Part shown: positions 22,423 to 30,852 of the stretch, piece by piece
Position numbering within the stretch: position 1 is the stretch's first letter
How the letters are laid out: every line of letters begins with the position of its first letter
Source of the DNA: Oscillospiraceae bacterium
GTDB lineage: Bacteria; Bacillota; Clostridia; Oscillospirales; Oscillospiraceae
Assembly (NCBI GenBank): GCA_902761635.1
Contig: CACWLG010000021.1
Location: 1-64,000, forward strand
Reading direction: 5' to 3'
Length of the DNA stretch: 64,000 nucleotides
Position numbers and translations under genes: made by a program
The notes under the pieces: model-generated
Databases searched by the model: none
What the model was told of the DNA's origin: nothing
The model's input: only the letters and a program-made list of their open reading frames with translations

Positions 22423-23814
22423 ATGCCTACCCAGGAAAAAACCGATCCGAAACTGTTAGTTTCCTACAGCTTCGGTGAGATCGCGTGCCAGATGAGCTGG
22501 TACATGATCAACACCTACCTGATGGCGTTCTACACCGACGTCGTTACGCTCTCCGCCGGCGCAATCTCCATGATCATGCTGATCGCCCGTGTCTGGGACA
22601 CCATCAACGACCCGATGATGGGCAACATCGCAGACCACACCAAGTCCCGCTGGGGCCGCTTCCGTCCCTACATGATCTTTGGCGCTCCCGTCCTCGCCAT
22701 CTTCAACATCCTGACCTTCACCGTGTTCCCTGTGACCGGCTGGCTGAAGGTCGTCCTGGCTCTCGTCACCTATGTCGGCGCCGGCATGGCCTACACGGCC
22801 TGCTCCATCGCCTATCAGGCGCTGCAGAACGTCATCGCCATTGACTCCCGCGTCCGCATGAACCTCGCCACCGCCCGCGGCCTCGGCTCCCAGATCACCG
22901 GCGTTGTCCTCTCCCTCGTTGCGATGCCGATGATCCTCCACTTCTCCCACACCCTGAACGCCGAAGGCGCGAAGATCGCCGACGCGAAGGGCTACTTCGC
23001 CGCAACCGTGATCCTGTCCGTGCTGATGGTCCCGCTGTTCTGGCTGTGCGCTGCCGGCTGCAAGGAGACCTACACCGAGAAGCTCCACGCCGGCCACCAG
23101 GAGAAGATCGGCTTCCTGCAGAGCATCAAGGAGCTCGTCAAGAACGATCAGCTTCTGATGGTGGTTCTGGCCACCGTGTTCGGCGCCATCTGTGTCTCCG
23201 GCCGTATGGGCATGCTGTTCTACTACATTGTCTATGTCGTCGGCGGGGATAACCCCTTTGCCCTCATTTCCCCGACCTTCACCACCATGACCATCGCCGC
23301 CCTGATCGGCGTGGTCATCCTTCCCTGGACCACCAAGTGGTTCGGCAAGCGCAACTGGATGCTGATCCTGAACGCGATCATGGTCGCGGGCTTCATCCTC
23401 ATGTATCTGTTCCCGACCAAGCAGCTCCTCTTCCCCCTGTCCGCCATCTGCGGCATCGCCAACTCCGGCGCCAACATCTGCCCGGGCATGATCGGCGACT
23501 CCCTCGAGTACGGCGACTGGAAGCTTGGCAAGCGCCAGGAGGGCCTGGTTGCCTCCTTCCTCAGCTTCGGTGTTAAGCTCGCCACCGCGTTCGTCGGCTC
23601 TGTGGGCGTGCTGCTCCTCTCCGCTGTCGGCTACGTTCCCAACGCCGTCCAGACGCCCGCTGCCTGCAGAGGCATCAATATCGTTGTCAACATCATCCCC
23701 GCCGTGATCGGCGTTCTGTCCATGGTCCCGCTGTTCTGGTACAAGCTTGACGACAAGCGCGTCGCCGCGATTCGCGCCGACCTCGAAGCCGGCAAGCACG
23801 CCTGGGATAAGTAA
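22423..23814 (+). CDS. GPH-family glycoside/pentoside:cation symporter (MFS)
   Basis: 463-residue membrane protein with 12 predicted helices. The N-terminal region contains the GPH signature around RVWDTINDPMMGNIADHTKS, and GRFRPYMIFGAP follows the second helix. It would import the glycoside with Na+ or H+ (family knowledge). It is separated from the barrel gene by 54 bases with GGAGGAG before the ATG. A stable hairpin follows it before the esterase gene. Confidence 0.9.
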   Translation: MPTQEKTDPKLLVSYSFGEIACQMSWYMINTYLMAFYTDVVTLSAGAISMIMLIARVWDTINDPMMGNIADHTKSRWGRFRPYMIFGAPVLAIFNILTFTVFPVTGWLKVVLALVTYVGAGMAYTACSIAYQALQNVIAIDSRVRMNLATARGLGSQITGVVLSLVAMPMILHFSHTLNAEGAKIADAKGYFAATVILSVLMVPLFWLCAAGCKETYTEKLHAGHQEKIGFLQSIKELVKNDQLLMVVLATVFGAICVSGRMGMLFYYIVYVVGGDNPFALISPTFTTMTIAALIGVVILPWTTKWFGKRNWMLILNAIMVAGFILMYLFPTKQLLFPLSAICGIANSGANICPGMIGDSLEYGDWKLGKRQEGLVASFLSFGVKLATAFVGSVGVLLLSAVGYVPNAVQTPAACRGINIVVNIIPAVIGVLSMVPLFWYKLDDKRVAAIRADLEAGKHAWDK

Positions 23815-23832
23815 TCTCTGATTCTACACACG

Positions 23833-23864
23833 ATATGACCGGATCACCATTGATCCGGTCATAT
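23833..23864 (+). repeat. Intercistronic hairpin between symporter and esterase genes
   Basis: ATATGACCGGATCA and TGATCCGGTCATAT form a perfect 14-bp stem with a 4-base loop, followed directly by the ribosome binding site of the esterase gene. No T tract, so probably an mRNA processing or stability element rather than a terminator. Confidence 0.5.
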
Positions 23865-23880
23865 CCATAGGAGGATAAAA

Positions 23881-24915
23881 ATGCGTTACGAGACGATTGT
23901 ATTGAATCAAGAGCGAAATGTCACCCTGACTGCCATGGTCCAAGGCGTCGGTGGTGAATTCCGCGGCATTTCGGACCGGCCTGCCGTGCTGGTGATCCCC
24001 GGCGGCGGCTATCTCTTCTGCTCTGACCGAGAGGCCGACCCCGTGGCGGCGGCCTACCTGCGCGCGGGCTATCACGCCTTTATCCTGCGCTATTCCGTGG
24101 GTGCGGACGCTCTCTGGCCCAGGCCCTTGCAGGACTATGAGGAGGCCATGGCGCTGATCGACGCCCATGCGGAGGACTGGCACGTGCTCCGGGACAAGAT
24201 CGCCGTGGTGGGCTTTTCCGCCGGCGGGCACCTCGCCGGGGCCGCGGCCACGCTGGCCAAGCGCCGCCCGGCGGCGGCTGTCCTCGGCTATGCCGTGCTG
24301 CGGGAGGACACCGCCCATGAGCTGGGGGAGGACAAGCCCTCCATCGTGGAGGCAGTGGACGAGAACACCTGCCCCTGCTTCCTCTTCGCCACCCGGACCG
24401 ACAGTGTGGTGCCCATTCAGAATACCCTGGACATGATGAACGCCCTGAACCGCCATCAGACCAGCTTTGAGTGTCACATCTATCCCTACGGCCCCCACGG
24501 CTTTTCCACCGGGGATCCCTCGATCCAGGGGCCGGAGACCGTCTTCCCCCGCCGCGCCGAGAACTGGGTGGACGACAGCATCGCCTTTCTGCGGGACCTC
24601 TTCGGCAACTTCGGCCCCCAGGGCATGACCGAGCCGGTGCTCCGCGCCCACGTCAACGACGACGCCATGGCCTGGCTGAGCCTGGACTGCAGCATTGCCC
24701 GTATCTTTGGCAACCCTGAAGCCCGGCGGGTGCTGGCCTCTACCATCGAAAAGATGCGCCGGCACATCGTCCCCTTCACGCCGGAGATGAGCTTTGAGGA
24801 CATGATGCAGGCCCTTGGCAAGATGACTCTGCGGGAGCTGCTGGCCGAACGCAGCATCGACACGGAGCGTTTTGAGGAACTCAACACCGCTCTGCATAAA
24901 ATTCCCAATATCTGA
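23881..24915 (+). CDS. Alpha/beta-hydrolase esterase (BD-FAE/acetyl-xylan-esterase-like)
   Basis: 344 residues, no signal peptide. Oxyanion-hole motif IPGGGY (39-44), nucleophile Ser113 in GFSAGGH, acid Asp in ATRTDSVVP, His in YGPHGFS. An extra C-terminal segment of about 75 residues (LRAHVNDDAMAWLSLDCSIA onward) resembles the small helical domains appended to some carbohydrate esterases. It would deacylate imported plant glycosides or xylo-oligosaccharides, consistent with the GH43 gene next to it. Substrate is inferred. Confidence 0.82.
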   Translation: MRYETIVLNQERNVTLTAMVQGVGGEFRGISDRPAVLVIPGGGYLFCSDREADPVAAAYLRAGYHAFILRYSVGADALWPRPLQDYEEAMALIDAHAEDWHVLRDKIAVVGFSAGGHLAGAAATLAKRRPAAAVLGYAVLREDTAHELGEDKPSIVEAVDENTCPCFLFATRTDSVVPIQNTLDMMNALNRHQTSFECHIYPYGPHGFSTGDPSIQGPETVFPRRAENWVDDSIAFLRDLFGNFGPQGMTEPVLRAHVNDDAMAWLSLDCSIARIFGNPEARRVLASTIEKMRRHIVPFTPEMSFEDMMQALGKMTLRELLAERSIDTERFEELNTALHKIPNI

Positions 24916-24930
24916 TCAGGAGATACGAAT

Positions 24931-26553
24931 ATGGAACATAAGCTCCGTAATCCCGTTATTCCCGGATTTTATCCCGATCCCTCGATCTGCCGGGCAGGCG
25001 AGGACTTCTATCTTGTCTGCTCCAGCTTTGAGCTCTGCCCCGGCATCCCCCTCTTTCACAGCCGGGATCTGCAGCACTGGGAGCAGCTCTGCTATGTGAT
25101 GACGCCGGAAAACGGCTTCCATGTGGAGAAAAACACCGGCAACGGCGGCGTCATGGCGCCCACCATCCGCTGCCACAACGGAATCTTCTATCTCATCAAC
25201 TGCAACTTCGGCGACCGGGGCAACTTCATCGTCACGGCGAAGGACCCCGCCGGCCCCTGGTCCGAACCCCACTGGCTGACCGACGTGCCCGGCATCGACG
25301 CCTCCCTCTTCTTCGATACGGACGGCCAGTGCTGCATCATGGGCACCGCCAACATCTGGCCCAATGAGACCGGCGGCATGCGGCAGGGGATCTGGGCGGC
25401 AAAATATGACATTGAGAATTTCCGCATGGCGGGCGAGCCCCACGCCCTCTGGGGCGGCGCGATGGCGGGTGTTGCCTCTCCCGAGGCGCCGCATATCTAC
25501 CACATCGGAAAATACTATTATCTGCTGATTGCCGAGGGCGGCACCGAGCAATATCACTCCGCAACCGTGGCGAGAAGTGAATCGCTCTTCGGTCCTTATG
25601 AAGGATGCAAGGCAAATCCGGTGCTGACCATGCGCCATTTGGGGCAGCGCGCAGCCATTCAAAACGCAGGTCACGCCGATCTGGTCGAACTGCCGGACGG
25701 GAGCTGGTACGCGGTGTTTCTGGCCTCGCGCCTCATCGGCGGGAAGAGCAAGAACCTGGGCCGCGAAACCTTTATCTGCCCGGTGCGCTTCGAGCTGGAT
25801 TGGCCGCTCTTTACTCCGGAAACCGGGAAGGTGGAATGGGAGTACGACTTCCCGGAGAGCCTTCCCTGGACGGAGCTGCCGGAAAAACCGGTGCGGGACG
25901 ATTTCCGGGGTAGCCTGGATCTCGACTGGTGCTTCTGGGGCAGACCCTATGAGCAGTTCTGGGAGACCGGGGCGAACGGGCTGACGCTCCGCTGCCTTCC
26001 GCAGGCCCTGGCCGACCCGCTGCAGCCCATGAGCATGGAAGTCACGCATGCGGAGGAAAACTTCGTCTCCTGCCTGGCCCGCCGCCGCCTGCAGCCCCAC
26101 TGCCGCTTTGCCTGTAAGCTGCGCTTTGCCCCGAAGGGACAGGAGAGCGCGGGCATTGCCGTCTGCCAGGCCATGAACCATCAGATCCACCTGCAACTGG
26201 CAAAGGACGGCGATCAGACCGTGCTGCAGCTGCTGCGCTTCACCGCCGACTATGCGCTGCCTCCTTACATCCCGGGCTTTACTGCCGTGACGAATCGGGA
26301 AGTGCTGGCCTCGGCACCCTGGAAGGGCGAAGAGATTGTGCTGGAGATGGAGCTTTGCGAGAATGACTATATCTTCCGCTTCGGCGCAGACGAAACACAG
26401 CTTAAGGAGCTGGCCCGCACTGACGGCGCCTCCATCAATCCCGAAAAGGTTGGCTGCATGGTGGGTGAGATGCTTGCCCTTTTTGCCAGCGCCAACGGCA
26501 CGGAGAGCGACAACAAGGCCCTTTTCGCCTGGGCGGAATATGAAAATCTGTAA
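24931..26553 (+). CDS. GH43 glycoside hydrolase (beta-xylosidase/arabinofuranosidase type)
   Basis: 540 residues. Five-bladed propeller with the family triad: Asp16 (YPDPSI), Asp123 (GIDASLFFD), Glu185 (SPEAPHIY). A C-terminal beta-sandwich of about 200 residues, as in GH43 xylosidases, follows. No signal peptide, so it acts on imported oligosaccharides or glycosides. 15 bases after the esterase gene and 12 before GH3. Arabinofuranosidase or xylosidase activity cannot be separated from sequence alone. Confidence 0.9.
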   Translation: MEHKLRNPVIPGFYPDPSICRAGEDFYLVCSSFELCPGIPLFHSRDLQHWEQLCYVMTPENGFHVEKNTGNGGVMAPTIRCHNGIFYLINCNFGDRGNFIVTAKDPAGPWSEPHWLTDVPGIDASLFFDTDGQCCIMGTANIWPNETGGMRQGIWAAKYDIENFRMAGEPHALWGGAMAGVASPEAPHIYHIGKYYYLLIAEGGTEQYHSATVARSESLFGPYEGCKANPVLTMRHLGQRAAIQNAGHADLVELPDGSWYAVFLASRLIGGKSKNLGRETFICPVRFELDWPLFTPETGKVEWEYDFPESLPWTELPEKPVRDDFRGSLDLDWCFWGRPYEQFWETGANGLTLRCLPQALADPLQPMSMEVTHAEENFVSCLARRRLQPHCRFACKLRFAPKGQESAGIAVCQAMNHQIHLQLAKDGDQTVLQLLRFTADYALPPYIPGFTAVTNREVLASAPWKGEEIVLEMELCENDYIFRFGADETQLKELARTDGASINPEKVGCMVGEMLALFASANGTESDNKALFAWAEYENL

Positions 26554-26565
26554 GGAGAACGGAAT

Positions 26566-28770
26566 ATGAAACTGACGACGGAACAGAAAGCCTTTGTGGA
26601 AGATCTTCTCTCCCGCATGACGCTGGAGGAGAAGATCGGTCAGATGAACCAGGAGTCCCCCTCCATCGTGGGCGGCTTTGATGTGCCCTTTGAGGAGCTC
26701 ATTGAAATGATGACCGACGGGCGCATCTCCCAGGAGGAATTCGGGCGCATCATGGCCACCGCTACCCAGGACTTCCATGAGGAGGACATTCGCGCCGGGC
26801 GCGTGGGCAGCATGATGGTCAACGACCCGCGCAAGAATAACGAGCTGCAGAAGATCGCCGTGGAGGAGAGCCGTCTCGGCATTCCGCTGATCATCGGCTT
26901 CGATGTGATCCATGGTTTTCGAAGCGTCTTTCCCATCGCCATCGGCGAGGCATGCAGCTTTGATGATGTTCTCTTTGAAGAGACCGCCCGCATGGCGGCC
27001 AGAGAAAGCCGCGCCCACGGCATCAACTGGAACTTCGCGCCTATGATCGACGCGGCTCGGGACAGCCGTTGGGGCCGGGTCTCCGAGGGCCCCGGCGAGG
27101 ATCCCTGTCTCGGCAGCCGCTTTGCCCGGGCCAAGGTCCGCGGACTGCAGAACGACCGCAGCAGCCTGCAGAGCTATGTGGCCGCCTGCACCAAGCACTA
27201 TGTGGCCTACGGCGCCTGCGAATCGGGGCGGGACTACAACACCACCTCCATGTCCGTCTCAAACCTCTATAATGTCTATCTGCCCGCCTTCCGGGCAGCC
27301 ATGGAGGAGGGCGCGGCCACGGTCATGGCCGCCTTCAACGACCTCAACGGCGTCCCCTGCACGGTGAACAAGTGGCTGCTACGGGATGTACTCAAGGGCG
27401 AAATGGGCCTGGAGGGCTTTGTGGTCAGCGACGCCAACGCCATCCGGGAGTGCGTGGTCCACGGTATCGCCGAGGACGAGCGAGACGCGGGCATCCAGGC
27501 CGTCAACGCCGGCATGGACATGGACATGGGCACCCACATTTACAAGGATTATCTGCAGGAGGCGGTGGAAAAGGGGACCGTACCCATGGCCGTCATCGAC
27601 GAGGCCGTGCGGCGCATCCTCTCCGTCAAGGTCTGGCTGGGGCTCTTTGAAAATCCCTATGTGCCCGAAGCGGACATCGAGGCCTATGAAAAGGGCCTTC
27701 CTGCCGAGCATATCGCCCTCTGCCGCAAGGCCGCGGAGGAGTCCATGGTGCTGCTGAAAAACGAGGGGGCTTTGCTGCCGCTGAACCGGAAGCAGAAGAT
27801 CAGCCTTGTCGGCAAGCTGGCTGACGACCGCAATGAGGTCTGCGGCGCCTGGGCTATGGCCTGGAAGCCGGAGGACTGCGTCTCCATCCGCACGGGGCTG
27901 GAAGCCGCCGGGGCCGATGTGCGGTACTATCCCTGCGGCGGCCCGGAGGGTGAGCTCAACGAGGAAGAGATCGCCCGAGCTTGCGAAGAAGGCGATGTGA
28001 TCGTGGCTGTGGTAGGCGAGACAGATGCCATGTCCGGCGAAGCCAGCTCCAGGGCGGACACCCGCCTCCCCGGCAGGCAGCGGGAGCTGCTGGAAAAGCT
28101 GTTGGATTCCGGAAAGCCGGTGGTTACCGTCCTCATGAACGGCCGGCCCCTGGCCCTGCAGTGGGAGGCGGAGCACCTGCCCGCGATTCTGGAAGCCTGG
28201 CACCTCGGCATCCGCATGGGCGATGCGGTGGCGGAGGCTCTGCTGGGGGACGTGAATCCCTCCGGCAAGCTCTCCTCCTCCTTCCCGGCGGTGACGGGCC
28301 AGTGCCCCATCTACTACAACCATCCCAGCACCGGCCGTCCCGGCAGCAAGAGCAAGTTTACCTCCCGCTACCTGGATGCCCCCTGGGACGCCCTCTATCC
28401 CTTCGGCCACGGCCTGAGCTACACGAGCTTTGACTATTCCGAGCTGCGCGTTTCCGAAGCAGACGACGCGCTGGAAATTGCCGTGCATCTGAAAAACACC
28501 GGCGAGCGCGCGGGAACCGAGGTCGTGCAGCTCTATATCCAGGATGTGGCGGCCAGCCTCGTGCGTCCGGTCAAGGAGCTGAAGGACTACTGTCGCCTCA
28601 GCCTTGCAGCAGGGGAGGAGCGGGAGATCCGCTTCTCGCTTCCAAAGGCGAGCCTGGGCTTCTATGACAACGAGGGGAAGTACCGCCTGGAGGACGGCCT
28701 GTTCCGTATTTTTGTCGGCGGCAGCTCCCGGGATGTGCTGGAGCGTGAGCTTCGGATCACCTTCGCCTGA
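26566..28770 (+). CDS. GH3 beta-glycosidase (BglX-like)
   Basis: 734 residues in the usual order: TIM barrel (1-about 330), alpha/beta sandwich, fibronectin-III-like C-terminal domain. Nucleophile Asp289 in GFVVSDANAI; the KHYVAYGACESGRDY substrate-binding motif lies at 210-224. No signal peptide. Likely beta-glucosidase or beta-xylosidase, last gene of the operon. A terminator follows at 28794. Confidence 0.92.
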   Translation: MKLTTEQKAFVEDLLSRMTLEEKIGQMNQESPSIVGGFDVPFEELIEMMTDGRISQEEFGRIMATATQDFHEEDIRAGRVGSMMVNDPRKNNELQKIAVEESRLGIPLIIGFDVIHGFRSVFPIAIGEACSFDDVLFEETARMAARESRAHGINWNFAPMIDAARDSRWGRVSEGPGEDPCLGSRFARAKVRGLQNDRSSLQSYVAACTKHYVAYGACESGRDYNTTSMSVSNLYNVYLPAFRAAMEEGAATVMAAFNDLNGVPCTVNKWLLRDVLKGEMGLEGFVVSDANAIRECVVHGIAEDERDAGIQAVNAGMDMDMGTHIYKDYLQEAVEKGTVPMAVIDEAVRRILSVKVWLGLFENPYVPEADIEAYEKGLPAEHIALCRKAAEESMVLLKNEGALLPLNRKQKISLVGKLADDRNEVCGAWAMAWKPEDCVSIRTGLEAAGADVRYYPCGGPEGELNEEEIARACEEGDVIVAVVGETDAMSGEASSRADTRLPGRQRELLEKLLDSGKPVVTVLMNGRPLALQWEAEHLPAILEAWHLGIRMGDAVAEALLGDVNPSGKLSSSFPAVTGQCPIYYNHPSTGRPGSKSKFTSRYLDAPWDALYPFGHGLSYTSFDYSELRVSEADDALEIAVHLKNTGERAGTEVVQLYIQDVAASLVRPVKELKDYCRLSLAAGEEREIRFSLPKASLGFYDNEGKYRLEDGLFRIFVGGSSRDVLERELRITFA

Positions 28771-28793
28771 TCCACTTCGTAAAAGCAAAAAAG

Positions 28794-28840
28794 ACACCGG
28801 CGGGAGGATCGCGTTTTACGGTCCTCCTGCCGGTGGTTTT
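28794..28840 (+). terminator. Terminator of the catabolic operon
   Basis: ACACCGGCGGGAGGA and TCCTCCTGCCGGTGG form a 14-bp stem with GTTTTG after it. It lies 24 bases past the GH3 stop. Confidence 0.75.
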
Positions 28841-28872
28841 GTCATACTGAGGCTCTGGATCAGCGGTAATTC

Positions 28873-28908
28873 GGTAGTAAAAATCGGGTTTCCTTACTGC
28901 CGTCGGGT
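28873..28908. repeat. Cassette-end repeat B, copy 2
   Basis: Ungapped 36-base match (29 identical) to 12843-12878, including the GGTAGTAA/TTACTGCC hairpin and the CGTCGGGT tail. It lies 33 bases beyond the stop of the CatA-type gene. Confidence 0.7.
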
Positions 28909-28941
28909 GAAGGGTAGTATCAAACCGCAGGCCGGGATTTT

Positions 28942-29565
28942 CTATTTTAGAAGGTTCATTTCATTCTGCAGGTTTTCCAAAAACCTGCCTGCCTCTGCAC
29001 CGTCCATTTGCGTATGATGAAATTGAAAGGATACGGGCAGGTAATACCGAAACATTTTCTTTTTATACTTCCCCCATATCATAAACGGATTGTTGTAGAT
29101 ACCGCTGTTCATGCCAACCGCGCCGTCGATCTCTGTATTGATAATGGCAGAAGTCCCGATCACCATGCTGTCAGAAGAAAGATCTCTGTCCGTGCAGTTC
29201 TCCGCAGCATGTTTTGTGAATTTCAGATAATCACGATTAAAGGTCTCCATATCCTCTGCGGCCAGTATGTCACAGGAGCTCATTTCCCCGGTTTTGTTTC
29301 TGACAATGGTGTTTACTGCGATTGAATCATACTGAATCAGCTTGTCTCCCACCGGCAGCACATAAAACTCTTTAATGGGGACGGCAGCCTTTCCGATGCA
29401 GTAGTCGAGCAGCATATTAAATTTTAAGCATTTCTTTTTGCTTACTCTCACGAGGTTGGTAACGTCGAAGGTTTTGAAAAACGTCACCATTGGATTCGGT
29501 GCCTTCATCCATAACGCGAAAGCCTTTGCCCTGTTGGATTCTTTCGGATCAATCTCGTGCGCCAT
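28942..29565 (-). CDS. CatA-type O-acetyltransferase (chloramphenicol acetyltransferase family)
   Basis: 207 residues, slightly shorter than classical CAT (about 215). The catalytic motif HHTQMDG (near residue 184) supplies the active-site His, and the DISYN-type segment SFQFHH fits the family. Two adjacent ATGs exist; the second (29565) has the better distance from GGAGG. Family members acetylate chloramphenicol using acetyl-CoA, but CatA-like proteins with unknown substrate are common. It fills cassette 2, is AT-richer than its neighbours and lies between the same flanks as the structurally unrelated CatB-type gene. Confidence 0.85.
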   Translation of the reverse strand: MAHEIDPKESNRAKAFALWMKAPNPMVTFFKTFDVTNLVRVSKKKCLKFNMLLDYCIGKAAVPIKEFYVLPVGDKLIQYDSIAVNTIVRNKTGEMSSCDILAAEDMETFNRDYLKFTKHAAENCTDRDLSSDSMVIGTSAIINTEIDGAVGMNSGIYNNPFMIWGKYKKKMFRYYLPVSFQFHHTQMDGAEAGRFLENLQNEMNLLK

Positions 29566-29577
29566 CATGACCTCCGC

Positions 29578-29632
29578 TCACACCCGCAAAATTAATTAGT
29601 TTATTATACACCATCACCACGGTTTTTTCCAC
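29578..29632 (-). promoter_or_regulatory. Cassette-start repeat A, copy 2, carrying a promoter
   Basis: 51 of 55 bases identical to 14033-14087, with the same TGGTG-TATAAT arrangement pointing at the acetyltransferase gene. The outer edge of similarity is at 29632. Confidence 0.75.
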
Positions 29633-29698
29633 CGGAAAATCGGCGCCTGCGCGGCGGAAGAGAAATGCTCCGGGACATGCGGGAATCCATTTTTGACA

Positions 29699-29726
29699 TT
29701 GACGGGAAAGCAAATCCTGATAAAAT
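29699..29726 (+). promoter_or_regulatory. Putative promoter of the EamA transporter gene
   Basis: TTGACG (29699-29704), 16 bases, TAAAAT (29721-29726). The leader then contains a 9-bp hairpin (AGCGTCCCG 29747-29755 with CGGGACGCT 29767-29775). Confidence 0.5.
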
Positions 29727-29815
29727 AGGAGGCCAGAACCCAAAGGAGCGTCCCGGAGAATAGTCTCGGGACGCTTGTCATGGAAAAATTCGATTGAGAA
29801 GAATGGAGACAGAGC

Positions 29816-30760
29816 ATGAAGCCCAGCACCGTTAAACGCGATTTTCTTTCCACCACCCCCGGGATCCTGACCGCGGCTGTCGCGGCAAACCTTCTCTGGG
29901 GCAGCGCCTCGCCCTGCATCAAGCTCGGCTACCGGTATTTCGGCATCGCCGCGGAGGATGTGCTCAGTCAGATCCTCTTTGCCGGGGTGCGCTTTACGCT
30001 GGCGGGACTCCTGACCATCCTGATCGGGAGCCTTCTGCGCGGCAAGCTCCTGCTGCCGAAGCGCGGCTCCGGCGGGATGATCCTGACCCTCGCCATGATG
30101 CAGACGGTCATTCAGTACACCTTCTTTTATATCGGCCTGTCCCACGCGCCGGGCTTCAAGGGCTCGATCATCTCGCCGACCAGCACCTTCTTTGCCCTGC
30201 TGATCGCCGCGCTTGTATTCCGGCAGGAAAAGCTCACGGCGAAAAAGCTGCTCGGCTGCCTGATCGGCTTTGCCGGGGTGATCGTGGTGAGCGTGAACGG
30301 CAGCGTCGACGGCAGCGTGCGCCTGGACGGCGAGGGCTTCCTGGTCCTGGCGGCGGCCTCCTACGGCTGCTCCTCCGTGCTCATCAAGCGCTACTCCGCG
30401 CGGGAGGACCCGGTCGTGCTGAGCGGCTGGCAGTTTCTGCTGGGGGGTGCGCTGATGACGGCGGCCGCCCTCATCGGCGGGGGCAAGCTGCATGCGGTCT
30501 CACCCCGTGCCTGGCCGCTGATGCTCTACCTGGGCGCGCTCTCGGCAGTGGCCTATACCCTCTGGTCCCTTCTCCTGCAGCGGCATCCCGTCTCGCGCAT
30601 CATGGTCTTCTCCTTCCTCAACCCCGTGTTCGGGGTGCTCCTCTCGGCGCTGCTGCTGGGAGAGGGGAAGATTCTGAACATCCCGCGCTGCCTGCTCGCC
30701 ATGGCGCTGGTCTGCCTTGGCGTCTGGATCGTGAACCAGCCGGAAAAGCGCGGCGGTTGA
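29816..30760 (+). CDS. EamA/DMT-family membrane exporter
   Basis: 314 residues with ten predicted helices arranged as two EamA repeats (LLWGSASPCIKLGYRYFGIA in the first; SAVAYTLWSLLLQRHPVS in the second). Members export amino acids, cofactors or drugs; the substrate is unknown. Single gene with its own promoter. It converges on the dicarboxylate symporter gene across a shared hairpin at 30799. Confidence 0.88.
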   Translation: MKPSTVKRDFLSTTPGILTAAVAANLLWGSASPCIKLGYRYFGIAAEDVLSQILFAGVRFTLAGLLTILIGSLLRGKLLLPKRGSGGMILTLAMMQTVIQYTFFYIGLSHAPGFKGSIISPTSTFFALLIAALVFRQEKLTAKKLLGCLIGFAGVIVVSVNGSVDGSVRLDGEGFLVLAAASYGCSSVLIKRYSAREDPVVLSGWQFLLGGALMTAAALIGGGKLHAVSPRAWPLMLYLGALSAVAYTLWSLLLQRHPVSRIMVFSFLNPVFGVLLSALLLGEGKILNIPRCLLAMALVCLGVWIVNQPEKRGG

Positions 30761-30798
30761 AAGAACAAGCCTGACGGCGGAAAGCTCCCCTTGCGCAA

Positions 30799-30830
30799 AG
30801 GGCAGGAGCCGCAGCTCCTGCCCTCGTCTT
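30799..30830. terminator. Shared hairpin between convergent genes
   Basis: AGGGCAGGAGC and GCTCCTGCCCT form an 11-bp stem with a 3-4-base loop, followed by TCGTCTT on the plus strand. Probably a weak bidirectional terminator. Confidence 0.55.
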
Positions 30831-30852
30831 ATATCGTGGAGATGGTTTGAAA

